From Fen-549 sp050011315 (lineage in GTDB: Bacteria > Actinomycetota > Thermoleophilia > Gaiellales > Gaiellaceae): a DNA stretch of 64,000 bases. The stretch spans positions 1 to 64,000 of the forward strand of contig JBEKJI010000007.1 in assembly GCA_050011315.1 (NCBI GenBank), read 5' to 3'. The notes under the pieces are model-generated. The model saw nothing but the letters and a program-made list of their open reading frames with translations, made no database searches and had not been told where the DNA came from. The translations under genes and the position numbers were made by a program. This document shows, in pieces, positions 8,926-17,406 of this stretch; positions within the stretch are counted from its first letter, which is position 1; the number at the start of each line of letters is the position of its first letter.

Positions 8926-9909
8926 ATGCTGACGTTCGACGGAGTCACCAAGGTCTTCACCCTCGGCACCTTCGGCGGTCAGCAGCTGACCGCGGTGCGC
9001 AACGTCAGTTTCGAGGTGAAATCTGGCGAGGTCGTATCGTTGATCGGCGAGAGCGGTAGCGGGAAATCGACGATCGGAAAGATGATCCTGCGGCTTTCCC
9101 CGATCACCAAAGGCGTGATCAGATTCGACGGCGTCGACATCTCGACGATCAGCAGGTGGAAGCTGAAGGATTACTACCGCAGGGTCCAGGGAGTGTTCCA
9201 GGATCCGTTCAGCTCCTACAACCCGGTCTTCAAGGCCGATCGCGTCTTCGCGATGATCAAGAACGAGTACTTCCCGGGAGTGAGTGGGCCGGAGTGGAGA
9301 AACAAGCTGGGCCTGGCGCTCGAGGCGGTAACGCTCGACCCGACCCAGGTTCTCAACAAGTATCCGCACCAGCTCAGCGGCGGGCAGCTTCAGCGTCTTC
9401 TCATCGCGCGCGCGCTCTTGCTCAACATCGAGTTCCTGGTCGCCGACGAGATCATCAGCATGCTCGACGCCTCCACTCGCATCGACGTACTCAACCTGCT
9501 CGCGGATCTCAAGGCGAGGGGCCTCGGCATCATGTTCATCACGCACGATCTGTCGCTGGGCAACTACATCAGCGACAAAACGGTGATCCTTCGTCGTGGC
9601 CTGATCGTCGAGATGGGCGCCACCCCGAAGGTGTTCGGCAACCCGACTCATCCGTACACGAAGATGCTCCTGGCCTCGGTTCCACAGCTTCACCACAAGT
9701 GGGACGAGGTCGCAAAAGCGCTCAAGGTGTCGGAAGACCAGCTCATAGACCCGGACGCCGCGAAGAGGGCATACGAGAGCGTCGGCGAGATACTGGCTCC
9801 CGATGCCGTGGACTCGGTACTCGTCGAGACCGAATCGGACCACCTGGTTCGCTTCTCGCCCGAAGAGGCGAAAGGAAAAAAGAAGTCGCCGGTCAGAAAA
9901 CGCGCATGA
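8926..9909 (+). CDS. ABC transporter ATP-binding protein, OppF/DppF type
   Basis: The second ATPase, 327 aa. Walker A is GESGSGKSTIG, the signature is LSGGQLQRLLIARAL, and Walker B is FLVADEIISMLDAS, again lacking the usual Pro after Glu. It has a helical C-terminal tail ending in a lysine-rich stretch (EAKGKKKSPVRKR). The ATG at 8926 follows the previous stop by 2 nt, with GGAG upstream. Its own stop overlaps the GH130 start (ATGA), tying the enzyme to the importer. Confidence 0.94.
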   Translation: MLTFDGVTKVFTLGTFGGQQLTAVRNVSFEVKSGEVVSLIGESGSGKSTIGKMILRLSPITKGVIRFDGVDISTISRWKLKDYYRRVQGVFQDPFSSYNPVFKADRVFAMIKNEYFPGVSGPEWRNKLGLALEAVTLDPTQVLNKYPHQLSGGQLQRLLIARALLLNIEFLVADEIISMLDASTRIDVLNLLADLKARGLGIMFITHDLSLGNYISDKTVILRRGLIVEMGATPKVFGNPTHPYTKMLLASVPQLHHKWDEVAKALKVSEDQLIDPDAAKRAYESVGEILAPDAVDSVLVETESDHLVRFSPEEAKGKKKSPVRKRA

Positions 9910-10895
9910 CACCGGTTCAGATCTTGAATCAGGCGCAGATCGCCAACCTCCCCTGGGAGGAAAGGCCGGCGGGTAGCAGTGAGACGATCTGGCGTTACTC
10001 GAAGAACCCGGTCATCCCGCGCGATCTCATCCCCAGCTCAAACAGCATCTTCAATAGTGCTGTCGTACCGTTCAAAAGCGAGTTTGCAGGTGTTTTCCGC
10101 TGTGACGACCGCAGCCGGTTGATGCTTCTGCACCGCGGCTTCAGCCCAGACGGCCTGAACTGGGAGCTCGATCCCGAGCCGCTCAGCTTCGAGTGCGACG
10201 ATCCCGAGATCGCAGAGTTCGTCTACGGCTACGACCCCCGTGTCGTCTGGATCGAGGACCGTTACTACGTCACCTGGTGCAACTCCTACCACGGTCCTAC
10301 GATCGGAGTCGCGTGGACGAAGGACTTCGAGACCTTCCATCAGCTCGAGAACGCCTTCCTGCCCTTCAACCGCAATGGCGTCCTCTTTCCGCGCAAGATC
10401 AACGGGAATTTCGCGATGCTTTCGCGCCCGTCCGACAGCGGCCACACACCGTTCGGCGACATCTTCTACAGCGAGAGCCCCGATTTGACCTTCTGGGGCA
10501 AGCACCGGCACGTGATCGCGCCGGTCGCCGACTCCTGGCAGGCCACCAAGATCGGCGGCGGCCCGGCTCCGATCGAGACGTCCGAAGGCTGGTTGCTGAT
10601 CTATCACGGCGTTCTCACCTCCTGTAACGGCTTCGTCTACAGCGCGAGCGTTGCACTTCTCGATCTCGAGAAGCCCTGGAAGGTGATCGCGCGAGCGAAG
10701 CCGTACCTGATCTCGCCTCAAACACTCTACGAGTGCGTCGGGGACGTGCCCAATGTGGTTTTCCCCTGCGCAGCGCTCTGCGACGCGGAGACGGGACGCC
10801 TGGCGATCTACTACGGCGCCGCGGACACCGTGACCGGGCTAGCTTTTGCCTACGTGGACGAGCTGGTCGAGTTCGCCAGGAAGAACTCGCTCTAG
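9906..10895 (+). CDS. GH130-family beta-mannoside phosphorylase-like enzyme
   Basis: A 329-aa five-bladed beta-propeller glycosidase of family GH130, whose members mostly phosphorolyse beta-1,4-mannosyl-glucose, mannobiose or mannosyl-GlcNAc to mannose-1-phosphate. Family motifs in order: YGYDPRVVWIEDRYYVTW with the presumed catalytic Asp, GVLFPRKINGNFAMLSRP, KIGGGPAPIETSEGWLLIYHG, and a C-terminal YYGAAD. The Arg, Lys and His positions that hold phosphate in characterised members appear kept, favouring a phosphorylase over a hydrolase. It is the last gene of the transporter operon, overlapping the ATPase stop by 4 nt, which suggests intracellular breakdown of imported oligosaccharide with the GH1 enzyme encoded at 15.9-17.3 kb. 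Exact substrate unknown. Confidence 0.88.
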   Translation: MTPVQILNQAQIANLPWEERPAGSSETIWRYSKNPVIPRDLIPSSNSIFNSAVVPFKSEFAGVFRCDDRSRLMLLHRGFSPDGLNWELDPEPLSFECDDPEIAEFVYGYDPRVVWIEDRYYVTWCNSYHGPTIGVAWTKDFETFHQLENAFLPFNRNGVLFPRKINGNFAMLSRPSDSGHTPFGDIFYSESPDLTFWGKHRHVIAPVADSWQATKIGGGPAPIETSEGWLLIYHGVLTSCNGFVYSASVALLDLEKPWKVIARAKPYLISPQTLYECVGDVPNVVFPCAALCDAETGRLAIYYGAADTVTGLAFAYVDELVEFARKNSL

Positions 10896-10918
10896 CCCGC
10901 TCCCGATACCAGTACGAG

Positions 10919-10949
10919 CCAACCTGCGCGAGCACTTCGCGCAGGTTGG
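10919..10949 (+). terminator. Operon-ending hairpin
   Basis: CCAACCTGCGCGA and its exact complement form a 13-bp stem with a 5-nt loop, 24 nt after the GH130 stop. No T run follows, so it is either a non-canonical terminator or an mRNA 3'-end stabiliser. Confidence 0.7.
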
Positions 10950-11122
10950 CAATCGTCGCTCCGGTTCAGCCCGGCGCTGGAGAAGTACCGACCACTCGCA
11001 GGAGAACGGCTCGCATACCGATCGCTTCGGCTCCCGGAAGCTCATCAGAGGCACCATCGCGGGAGCGTTCTCCGGAACGCTGAACTGGCGCGCCGTCGGC
11101 CTTCCCCTTAGTCTTCCTTCTC

Positions 11123-12379
11123 GTGGAACTCGCTGTGCTTCATCTCACGATGCTCGTCAAGAGCAGGCTCGTCGACAGAAGCGGCGACAGTCTCGGCCGG
11201 GTCGAGGACCTGATCGTCCGGCTTTCTGACGGCGCCTATCCCCCGGTGACGGGTCTCAAGGCGCGCGTTGCCGGACGCGAGCTGTTCGTCGCGGCCAAGA
11301 TGATCGGCGAGCTCAAGCCCGGTCGCGTGCAGCTTGCAGGAGATCAACTCGATCTCGGTCGCTTCGAGCGCCGGCCGCGGGAAGTCCTCCTGCGCCAGGA
11401 CGTCCTCGGGCACCGCCTCATCAACGTGGCCGGGGCGCGGCTTGCCCGCGCGAGCGACATCGAGCTCGGCTTCGTCGAGGGTTTCTGGCGAGTCGTGGGT
11501 GTGGACGTCAGCCTGCGCGGCCCGTTGCGTTGGCTTCTGCCGAGACGGTTCGGGGGTCGAGCCGCCGCGCGGACGGTGCTCGACTGGGCAAGTGTCGAGC
11601 CCTTCGTCGGACACGTCCCCAGCTCGCGACTGCGGATGCGCTTCGGCAAGCTGGCACAGCTCCATCCGGCTCAGATCGCCGATCTCGTCGAGGCTGCCTC
11701 ACACGAGGAGGGAGAGGAGATCATCCGGGCCGTCGGTGCCGACCGCGAGCTCGAGGCCGACGTCTTCGAGGAGCTCGATCCCGAGCATCAGGTCGAGTTT
11801 CTGCACCAGCGCTCGGATGCTGAAGCTGCCAACGTGCTGGCCAAGATGGGCGCGGACGACGCCGCCGACCTGCTCGCAGAGCTCGACCAGGAGCGCCGCG
11901 AGCCCGTCCTCTCGCTTCTTCCCAAGACGCAGCAGCGCAAGGTGCGAACTCTGCTCGGCTTCAACCCCTCGACCGCGGGCGGGCTGATGAATCCCGACTT
12001 CCTCTGCTTCTCTGAGCGAGTTAGCGTCAAGAGAGCGCTCGAAGAGATCAAGAGGTCGACGCTCGAGCCCGAGCAGCTGACCGTCGTCTTTACCAGCGAC
12101 AGCAAGAAGCGGCTTTCCGGAGCACTCGCCGTGGCGGCGCTCGTTCGCGCCGATCCGGAGACACGCCTCGCCGATATCGTTCAGCGCCGCCCTGTCAGTC
12201 TGTCCCCAAACGCCGATTTGCCCGAGGTGGCGCGCGAGCTGACCGATTTCAATCTGACCGCACTGCCAGTCGTGAACGACGAAGAGCAGGTGATCGGCGT
12301 GGTCGCCGTCGACGACGTGCTCGAGCTCCTGTTCCCGGAGGAGTGGCGCCGGCGCTTCAGCGCCTTCAGCGGAGAGTGA
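11123..12379 (+). CDS. Soluble PRC-barrel/MgtE_N/CBS protein, putative Mg2+ sensor
   Basis: A 418-aa protein without any membrane helix. The N-terminal ~85 residues look like a PRC-barrel (LVDRSGDSLGRVEDLIV), a second related strand-rich part follows to about 160, then a helical MgtE_N superhelix (about 170-275, with repeated acidic helices such as ADDAADLLAELD). A CBS pair follows (about 285-410, ending VIGVVAVDDVLELLF). In MgtE channels the N and CBS domains bind Mg2+ and gate the pore; here the pore domain is missing. The next gene is an NRAMP-related transporter, so this is probably its cytosolic Mg2+-sensing partner. GTG start at 11123; GTG 11135 or ATG 11150 are possible alternatives, none with a strong ribosome site. 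Confidence 0.88.
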   Translation: MELAVLHLTMLVKSRLVDRSGDSLGRVEDLIVRLSDGAYPPVTGLKARVAGRELFVAAKMIGELKPGRVQLAGDQLDLGRFERRPREVLLRQDVLGHRLINVAGARLARASDIELGFVEGFWRVVGVDVSLRGPLRWLLPRRFGGRAAARTVLDWASVEPFVGHVPSSRLRMRFGKLAQLHPAQIADLVEAASHEEGEEIIRAVGADRELEADVFEELDPEHQVEFLHQRSDAEAANVLAKMGADDAADLLAELDQERREPVLSLLPKTQQRKVRTLLGFNPSTAGGLMNPDFLCFSERVSVKRALEEIKRSTLEPEQLTVVFTSDSKKRLSGALAVAALVRADPETRLADIVQRRPVSLSPNADLPEVARELTDFNLTALPVVNDEEQVIGVVAVDDVLELLFPEEWRRRFSAFSGE

Positions 12380-12397
12380 CCTTTCCCCTCTACCGAG

Positions 12398-12613
12398 CCG
12401 GGAGGCTGTCTGGCTTGTAGACTCCCGCGAGCAGGTTTTTCTTCATTTCGGAACTCCGCGTGGAGGTCATTTTGGAATCGGACGACCCTTCGAGTAGCAC
12501 CTCCGCGCGCGCCCCTCGGGCACGGTGAGCAGAGCTTGAGCTGACCTCCTGGGCGTGCGCGAGGCGCACGCATGACCGGCCAATTGCGGCCGGAGGAGGT
12601 ATAGCAATTGGCC
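12398..12613 (+). promoter_or_regulatory. Structured leader of the NRAMP-type gene with competing hairpins over the start
   Basis: The 228-nt gap contains, in order: a hairpin with GGGAG/CTCCC arms followed by T5 (12436-12440), which could terminate the upstream gene; GC-rich small stems; GCGTGCGC/GCGCACGC near 12553-12571; and two mutually exclusive structures at the start codon. In one, CCGGCC (12576-12581) pairs with GGCCGG (12588-12593) and leaves GGAGGAGGT free. In the other, GGCCAATTGC (12578-12587) pairs over 10 bp with GCAATTGGCC (12604-12613). This buries the TTG start (12608) in the stem and puts the ribosome site in its loop. That is the layout of a translational riboswitch or regulatory RNA. 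It does not match the M-box consensus as I know it. Confidence 0.55.
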
Positions 12614-14260
12614 AAGAGGAAGACTTCCGCACGTGCGGTTCGTCCGGCGGCTGGACGGGCGCACCTCGATCGGGCGCGCATCGGCGACATCAAGGGCGCC
12701 CTGGGAACGATCCGCCACGACGAGCTACCGCCGCGGCACTCCTGGCGCGGGCGGCTGAAAGCGCTGCTCGCGATCATGGGGCCGGGCCTGATCGTCATGG
12801 TCGGCGACAACGACGCAGGCGGAGTCTCCACCTACGCGCAAGCGGGCCAGAACCACGGCACCACCTTGCTCTGGACGCTGGTGCTCTTGATCCCGGTCGT
12901 GATCGTCAACCAGGAGATGGTGGTGAGGTTGGGAGCAGTCACCGGAGTCGGCCAGGCACGCCTCATCTTCGAGCGCTTTGGCCGGTTTTGGGGCGCTTTC
13001 TCGGTCGGCGGTCTCTTCCTCGTCAACTTCCTGACCATCGTCACGGAGTTCATAGGCATCACGCTGGCGCTCGAGTACCTGGGCGTGAACCGCTACCTGG
13101 TCGTCCCGGTGGCGGCGCTGGGGCTGATCGGCATGACGGCGACCGGCAGCTTTAGGAACTGGGAGCGGTTCATGTACGTCTTCGTCGTCAGCAACCTGCT
13201 CGTCATTCCCCTGGCCGTGCTCAGCCACCCGCGGCTCGGACCGGTCGTTCACGGCACCTTCGTTCCCGGCGTCGGAGGCGGCGTCACCTCGACCTCGGCG
13301 CTTCTGATCATCGCCATTGTCGGGACGACCGTTGCGCCCTGGCAGCTCTTCTTCCAGCAATCCAACGTGATCGATAAGCGAATCACCCCGCGTTGGATCA
13401 ACTACGAGCGCGCCGACACGATCATCGGCTCTGTGATCGTGGTCGTTGGAGCGGCGGCTCTAATGATCACGACTGCCTTTGCCTTCAAAGGGACGGCCGT
13501 TTACGGGCAGTTCGTCGACGCCGGCCACGTGGCGAGCTCGCTCGCCCAACGTGACGGCCATCTGTCCGGGATCCTCTTCGCGGTCGTCCTTCTCGATGCT
13601 TCGATCATCGGGGCGCAGGCGGTGACTCTCTCGACCTCCTATGCCTTCGGTGACGCCTTCGGAGTTCGCAACTCGCTACACCGCTCGTTCAGAGAAGCGA
13701 AGACGTTCTACGCCGCCTTCTCCGCGCTCACCTTGCTCGCGGCCGCGATAGTTCTCATCCCCCACGCCCCGCTTGGGCTCGTCACCACTGCCGTCCAGGC
13801 TTTCGCCGGGATCCTGCTTCCCAGCGCGACGATCTTCCTGCTCATGCTTTGCAACGACAAGCACGTGCTCGGGCCGTGGGTCAACAAGGGCTGGCTGAAC
13901 GCGGTGGCGACCGTGATCGTCGGCTCTCTGCTCGTGCTCTCTGGCGTTCTGGTCGTGACGACGGTGCTCCCCGGCGTCGACGTGGTCATCCTCTCGCTCT
14001 GCCTGGCGGCGGCGCTGGCGCTCGCTCTCGCTGCGCTCGGGCTCTCGACCTTGAGAACGGCGCGCAGACGCAGAGCCGAAAAAGAGGAGGTCGTGCAACC
14101 GGTCGCCCGCGAGACCTGGACGATGCCTCCGCTTGCATTGCTCGAGAAGCCGACCTGGTCGCCCGCCTGGCGCGTTGCCATGTACGCGATGTCCGCATAC
14201 CTGGTTATCGCCACCTCGCTCCTCGTCGTCAGGGCGATCCAGATCGGCCTCGGCCACTAA
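12608..14260 (+). CDS. NRAMP-related divalent metal (probably Mg2+) transporter
   Basis: A 550-aa polytopic protein of the NRAMP fold with about 11 helices after a ~50-residue cytoplasmic N terminus. In helix 1 the canonical DPGN metal motif is replaced by GDNDAGG (Asn to Gly). In helix 6 the canonical MPH motif is replaced by TVAPWQ (Met to Ala, His to Trp). Loss of the Asn and the soft Met ligand is the hallmark described for NRAMP-related Mg2+ transporters. Co-location with an MgtE_N/CBS protein supports Mg2+. TTG start at 12608 with GGAGGAGGT 7 nt upstream, inside a structured leader. The alternative is a generic Mn2+/Fe2+ NRAMP, which the changed ligands argue against. Confidence 0.87.
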   Translation: MAKRKTSARAVRPAAGRAHLDRARIGDIKGALGTIRHDELPPRHSWRGRLKALLAIMGPGLIVMVGDNDAGGVSTYAQAGQNHGTTLLWTLVLLIPVVIVNQEMVVRLGAVTGVGQARLIFERFGRFWGAFSVGGLFLVNFLTIVTEFIGITLALEYLGVNRYLVVPVAALGLIGMTATGSFRNWERFMYVFVVSNLLVIPLAVLSHPRLGPVVHGTFVPGVGGGVTSTSALLIIAIVGTTVAPWQLFFQQSNVIDKRITPRWINYERADTIIGSVIVVVGAAALMITTAFAFKGTAVYGQFVDAGHVASSLAQRDGHLSGILFAVVLLDASIIGAQAVTLSTSYAFGDAFGVRNSLHRSFREAKTFYAAFSALTLLAAAIVLIPHAPLGLVTTAVQAFAGILLPSATIFLLMLCNDKHVLGPWVNKGWLNAVATVIVGSLLVLSGVLVVTTVLPGVDVVILSLCLAAALALALAALGLSTLRTARRRRAEKEEVVQPVARETWTMPPLALLEKPTWSPAWRVAMYAMSAYLVIATSLLVVRAIQIGLGH

Positions 14261-14383
14261 GCACTCCGCCGCCAGGCCTACACACCCGAAGCGGCCGCCC
14301 CGCGGCGCCAGTGCCCGCCCGGACCGCTTACCGCACTACCAGTGCGCCTTCACGATCCTTCCGACCTTTGGAGCTCGTCTCAA

Positions 14384-14512
14384 AACGAAGCACTCCATCG
14401 CCTGGCCGCGCTCGGCGGCGCGCTGCGTTGTCCTCGGTCGCGCCCGTAGCCGCCGGCTACGAACACGACGCTGCGTCCTAGCATCGCACTCACCGATCAC
14501 ACCCACCGCGCA
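14384..14512 (-). repeat. Dispersed hairpin element A, copy 1
   Basis: The reverse complement matches 22597-22735 at roughly nine in ten bases, including the central 14-bp stem around TTCGTAGCC/GGCTACGGG and the following GAGGACAACGCA block. It lies in the non-coding gap 14261-14600 behind the transporter gene. A more diverged copy lies at 31258-31475. Confidence 0.8.
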
Positions 14513-14558
14513 TCCCTAACGGGATAGGGCCTAAACCACCGCTGGTGGGTACCTCCCG

Positions 14559-14583
14559 GGGCGCCGTAACGATTCCGGCGCCC
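14559..14583. terminator. Bidirectional terminator hairpin
   Basis: GGGCGCC (14559-14565) pairs with GGCGCCC (14577-14583) between the convergent transporter gene and the small minus-strand gene, so it can serve both. Confidence 0.5.
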
Positions 14584-14600
14584 TAGGAAGCGCCACTCTC

Positions 14601-14819
14601 TCAGGCCTCGAGATCGGCTTTCAGCGTCTTGATCTTCTCGACGAGGGGTGTGATCTTCTCGTGTGAGATCTCGCCGCTTTCGACGAGCTCGAAGGTGAGC
14701 TTGCCGAGGCTGTCGAAGGTCTCGCCGAGCTCACGCTTCGTCTTCATGTCCTCGACGCCCTCGCGCGCCTTCGTGGAGGCCGTTCCGGCCGCGGACTTGG
14801 CGCGATCAACAAGGCTCAT
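14601..14819 (-). CDS. Small charged helical protein, 72 aa
   Basis: A 72-aa hydrophilic protein predicted almost wholly helical, with no cysteine and no membrane segment (MSLVDRAKSAAGT start; VEKIKTLKADLEA end). AGGAAGAG-type purine tract directly upstream of the ATG at 14819. I do not recognise a family; similar short coiled proteins are common in actinobacteria. It is divergent from the methyltransferase gene that follows. Confidence 0.7.
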   Translation of the reverse strand: MSLVDRAKSAAGTASTKAREGVEDMKTKRELGETFDSLGKLTFELVESGEISHEKITPLVEKIKTLKADLEA

Positions 14820-14959
14820 CTCTTCCTCCTTCTCCGGGGACTTTCAGTCTCTCTATTCTCGCGGGCGCTCACTCCGAAACCAACTTCACCGGACGGCCGG
14901 CTCCCTGGTTGGTCGTTCGGCTATCGTCCGCGAGGCTACGGAACACGGAACGGAGGCCA

Positions 14960-15565
14960 GTGTCCCAGAACCATTTCGAGCCGGATTCCTACCTGGAGTT
15001 CGTGCGTCTGGAGATCCCGGAGTACGACGAGCTCGAGGAGACCGTCGCCGAGGCGGCAAGCACGCCCGCGGCCGCGAGGATTCTCGACCTCGGTTCCGGA
15101 ACCGGTGAGACGGCGCGGCGGGTGCTGGAGAGGCACCCCGGGGCGAGTATCGTTCTCGTCGACTCGTCTGCCGAGATGCTCGCAGCGGCCAGGGAAGCCC
15201 TCGCAGAAGACCGAGTCGAGAGCGTCCTCGTCCAGCGACTGGAAGATCCGCTTCCTCCGGGGCCTTTCGATCTCGTCGTCTCGGCGCTGGCTGTGCACCA
15301 TCTAGAAAGCGCCGATAAGCAGGTACTTTTCCAGCGGATCGCCGAAGTGCTCAAACCGAGAGGGCGCTTCGTCCTGGCCGACGTGATCGTCCCTCAGGAC
15401 CCGGAGCTCGCATCGACGCCGGTCAGCTCGGAATTCGACCGGCCCGACCGCCTTGACGATCAGCTCGCCTGGATAGGCGAAGCCGGCCTCGAGCCTCACG
15501 TTCTCTGGACACGTGACGACCTTGCCGTTATCGCGGCACACCGCCTCAAAAAGGAGATTGACTGA
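14960..15565 (+). CDS. Class I SAM-dependent methyltransferase
   Basis: A 201-aa Rossmann methyltransferase. Motif I is ILDLGSGTGETARRVL, the acidic end of strand beta2 is VLVDSSAEML, motif IV is FDLVVSALAVHHL, and the post-I to C-terminal layout (VLKPRGRFVLADV) is that of UbiE/type-11 enzymes. Substrate unknown. I chose the GTG at 14960 because CGGAGG lies 4-9 nt upstream; the earlier in-frame start at 14909 has none. The stop shares a base with the ATG of the YtfJ-like gene (TGATG), so the two are co-translated. Confidence 0.85.
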   Translation: MSQNHFEPDSYLEFVRLEIPEYDELEETVAEAASTPAAARILDLGSGTGETARRVLERHPGASIVLVDSSAEMLAAAREALAEDRVESVLVQRLEDPLPPGPFDLVVSALAVHHLESADKQVLFQRIAEVLKPRGRFVLADVIVPQDPELASTPVSSEFDRPDRLDDQLAWIGEAGLEPHVLWTRDDLAVIAAHRLKKEID

Positions 15566-15909
15566 TGCCCGAGCGACCGCCACGCCGACCCGAGAAGCCG
15601 AACGCCGAACGCGTAAAACCAGCGGCACGGGATCCCGAGCTGGTGAACCGCGTCTTCGGGGAGCCACTCGAGATCGACGGAATCAAGCTCATACCGGTCG
15701 CCGCGGTCCGCCGTTGCGGTCACGAGGGTTCCGGCGACGAGGGAGGGAAGTGCGGCTGTAGCTGCGTCAACGTCAGACCGGTGGGTCTGGTCGTGATCCG
15801 CGACGGACGCGTCGGCTGGAAGCCGGCGTTCGACGTCAACCGGCTCATGCTCACGCTCGCCGCTCTGACCGGCTTGTTCCTTCTGCTCGGACGGCGCCGG
15901 AGGGGTTAG
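15565..15909 (+). CDS. GerW/YtfJ-domain protein with C-terminal membrane anchor
   Basis: 114 aa. The central part (about residues 27-90) follows the YtfJ/GerW pattern: VFGEPLEIDGIKLIPVAAV, a Gly-rich loop, then VRPVGLVVIRDG. A hydrophobic segment (MLTLAALTGLFLLLG) and basic tail (RRRRG) end it. In sporulating Firmicutes the family is linked to spores; in other bacteria its role is unknown. Three or four cysteines in the loop (RRCGHE, KCGCSC) are notable and could bind metal or form disulphides. The gene is coupled to the preceding methyltransferase. Confidence 0.75.
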   Translation: MPERPPRRPEKPNAERVKPAARDPELVNRVFGEPLEIDGIKLIPVAAVRRCGHEGSGDEGGKCGCSCVNVRPVGLVVIRDGRVGWKPAFDVNRLMLTLAALTGLFLLLGRRRRG

Positions 15910-17279
15910 GTGCCAGCGCGCGAGGCCGCGATCTGATCGCGGTACCAGAGCGCGCTTCGCTTCGGGATCCGCCGCTGCGTCGGATAGTCGACGTAGTAGA
16001 GACCGAAGCGCTTGGCGAAGCCCTTCTCCCACTCGTAGTTGTCGAGCAGCGACCAGACGCAGTGACCCTTCACGTTCACGCCGTCGGCGATCGCCCGGGC
16101 GAGCGCCTCGAGGTGGCGCGAGACGAAGTCCACACGCTGCGGATCCTCAACCACGTCGCCACCATTCCAGACGTCCGGGAAGGCGGCCCCGTTCTCGGTG
16201 ATGTAGATGTCGATGTCGCCGTAGTCGCGCTTGAGGCGCAGAAGCAGGTCGTGTAGCGCCTCGGGCGTCACTTCCCAGCCCATCTCGGTGAAAGGCGGAT
16301 TGACGGCGACGCTGGCCATGTCCAGGTAAACCGAGCCGGGAGTGTGCTTGATATGGGCGTTGTGGTAGAAGTTGACCCCGAGCAGGTCGACCGGGCTCGA
16401 GATCACGGCCAGATCGCCGTCCTCGATCGACTCGGCGAAGTTGAAGCGCTCGTACTCGGCGAGCATGTCCTCCGGATAGGCGCCCTTGAAGACCGCATCG
16501 AGGAACCAGCGGTTCTGGAAGCCGTCCCAGCGCCTGGCGGCGTCGACGTCCTCGGGACTTTCGCTGGCGGGAAGAGTCGGATGGATGTTCGGCGCAAGCC
16601 CGATCTTGGCGGAGGCCGCGCGACTGCCACGAAGAGCCTGGACGGCGAGGCCGTGCGACAGCAGCAGGTGGTGCGAGACGCGCAGCCCGAGCGGCCAGTT
16701 GTTGCGCACGCCCGGCGCCTTCTCGCCGCCGACATAGGCCATGAAGGCCGTCACCCAGGGCTCGTTGTGAGTCAGCCAGAGATCGACGCGATCGCCGAGG
16801 CGGTCGAACATCGCGGCCGCGTACTCGGCGAAGTACTTGGCGGTGTCTCTGTTCACCCAGCCGCCCTCGTCCTCGAGCGCCTGCGGAAGGTCCCAGTGAT
16901 AGAGCGTCGGGAGGGGCTTGATACCGCGCTCGAGCAGCCCGTCGATCAGCTTCGAGTAGAAGTCGACGCCCTCCTCGTTGAGCGGGCCCTTGCCGGTCGG
17001 CATGACCCGTGGCCAGGCGATCGAGAAGCGGTAGACGCTGAGACCGAGCTCGGCCATGAGGTCGATGTCCTCGCGCCAGTGGTGATAGTGGTCGCAGCTG
17101 ACGTCGGCGTTCTCTCCGCCGGCGGTGCGCCCGGGCTCATGGCTGTAGACGTCCCAGATCGACGGACCTCGACCGCCTTCGTCGACGGCGCCCTCAATCT
17201 GATAGGCCGAGGTAGCGACCCCCCAACCGAAGTCCGCCGGGAAACCCAGGACGAATCCGTTACTACCTTGAGCTGCCAT
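15906..17279 (-). CDS. bglA: Family GH1 beta-glucosidase/beta-glycosidase
   Basis: A 457-aa retaining GH1 enzyme, full length, without signal peptide, so cytoplasmic. The N-terminal FGWGVATSAYQIEGA pattern is present. The acid/base Glu lies in LWLTHNEPWV (about residue 168) and the nucleophile in IYITENGAAF (about 356). The end has NYEWEKGFAKRFGLYYVD, the substrate-binding Trp region of beta-glucosidases. It would hydrolyse beta-linked di- or oligosaccharides taken up by the transporter at 4-10 kb. Start ATG at 17279. The 3' end overlaps the convergent YtfJ-like gene by 4 bp. Confidence 0.95.
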   Translation of the reverse strand: MAAQGSNGFVLGFPADFGWGVATSAYQIEGAVDEGGRGPSIWDVYSHEPGRTAGGENADVSCDHYHHWREDIDLMAELGLSVYRFSIAWPRVMPTGKGPLNEEGVDFYSKLIDGLLERGIKPLPTLYHWDLPQALEDEGGWVNRDTAKYFAEYAAAMFDRLGDRVDLWLTHNEPWVTAFMAYVGGEKAPGVRNNWPLGLRVSHHLLLSHGLAVQALRGSRAASAKIGLAPNIHPTLPASESPEDVDAARRWDGFQNRWFLDAVFKGAYPEDMLAEYERFNFAESIEDGDLAVISSPVDLLGVNFYHNAHIKHTPGSVYLDMASVAVNPPFTEMGWEVTPEALHDLLLRLKRDYGDIDIYITENGAAFPDVWNGGDVVEDPQRVDFVSRHLEALARAIADGVNVKGHCVWSLLDNYEWEKGFAKRFGLYYVDYPTQRRIPKRSALWYRDQIAASRAGT

Positions 17280-17406
17280 TATCGCCTTCCGCTCCTTATC
17301 TGTATCAATCGCCGCGAGTTGCAGATCGTCGGCCGTGTCACCGGCGCAACCGCTCTCCGGAGCCGCCGGCCGTCTGCAGATTTCTACCCGATCGAATCAG
17401 TTATCC

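Noticed and set aside
12381..12607. M-box or yybP-ykoY riboswitch
   Set aside because: I could not find the conserved core of either class by eye; the leader is therefore listed only as a candidate novel regulatory RNA.
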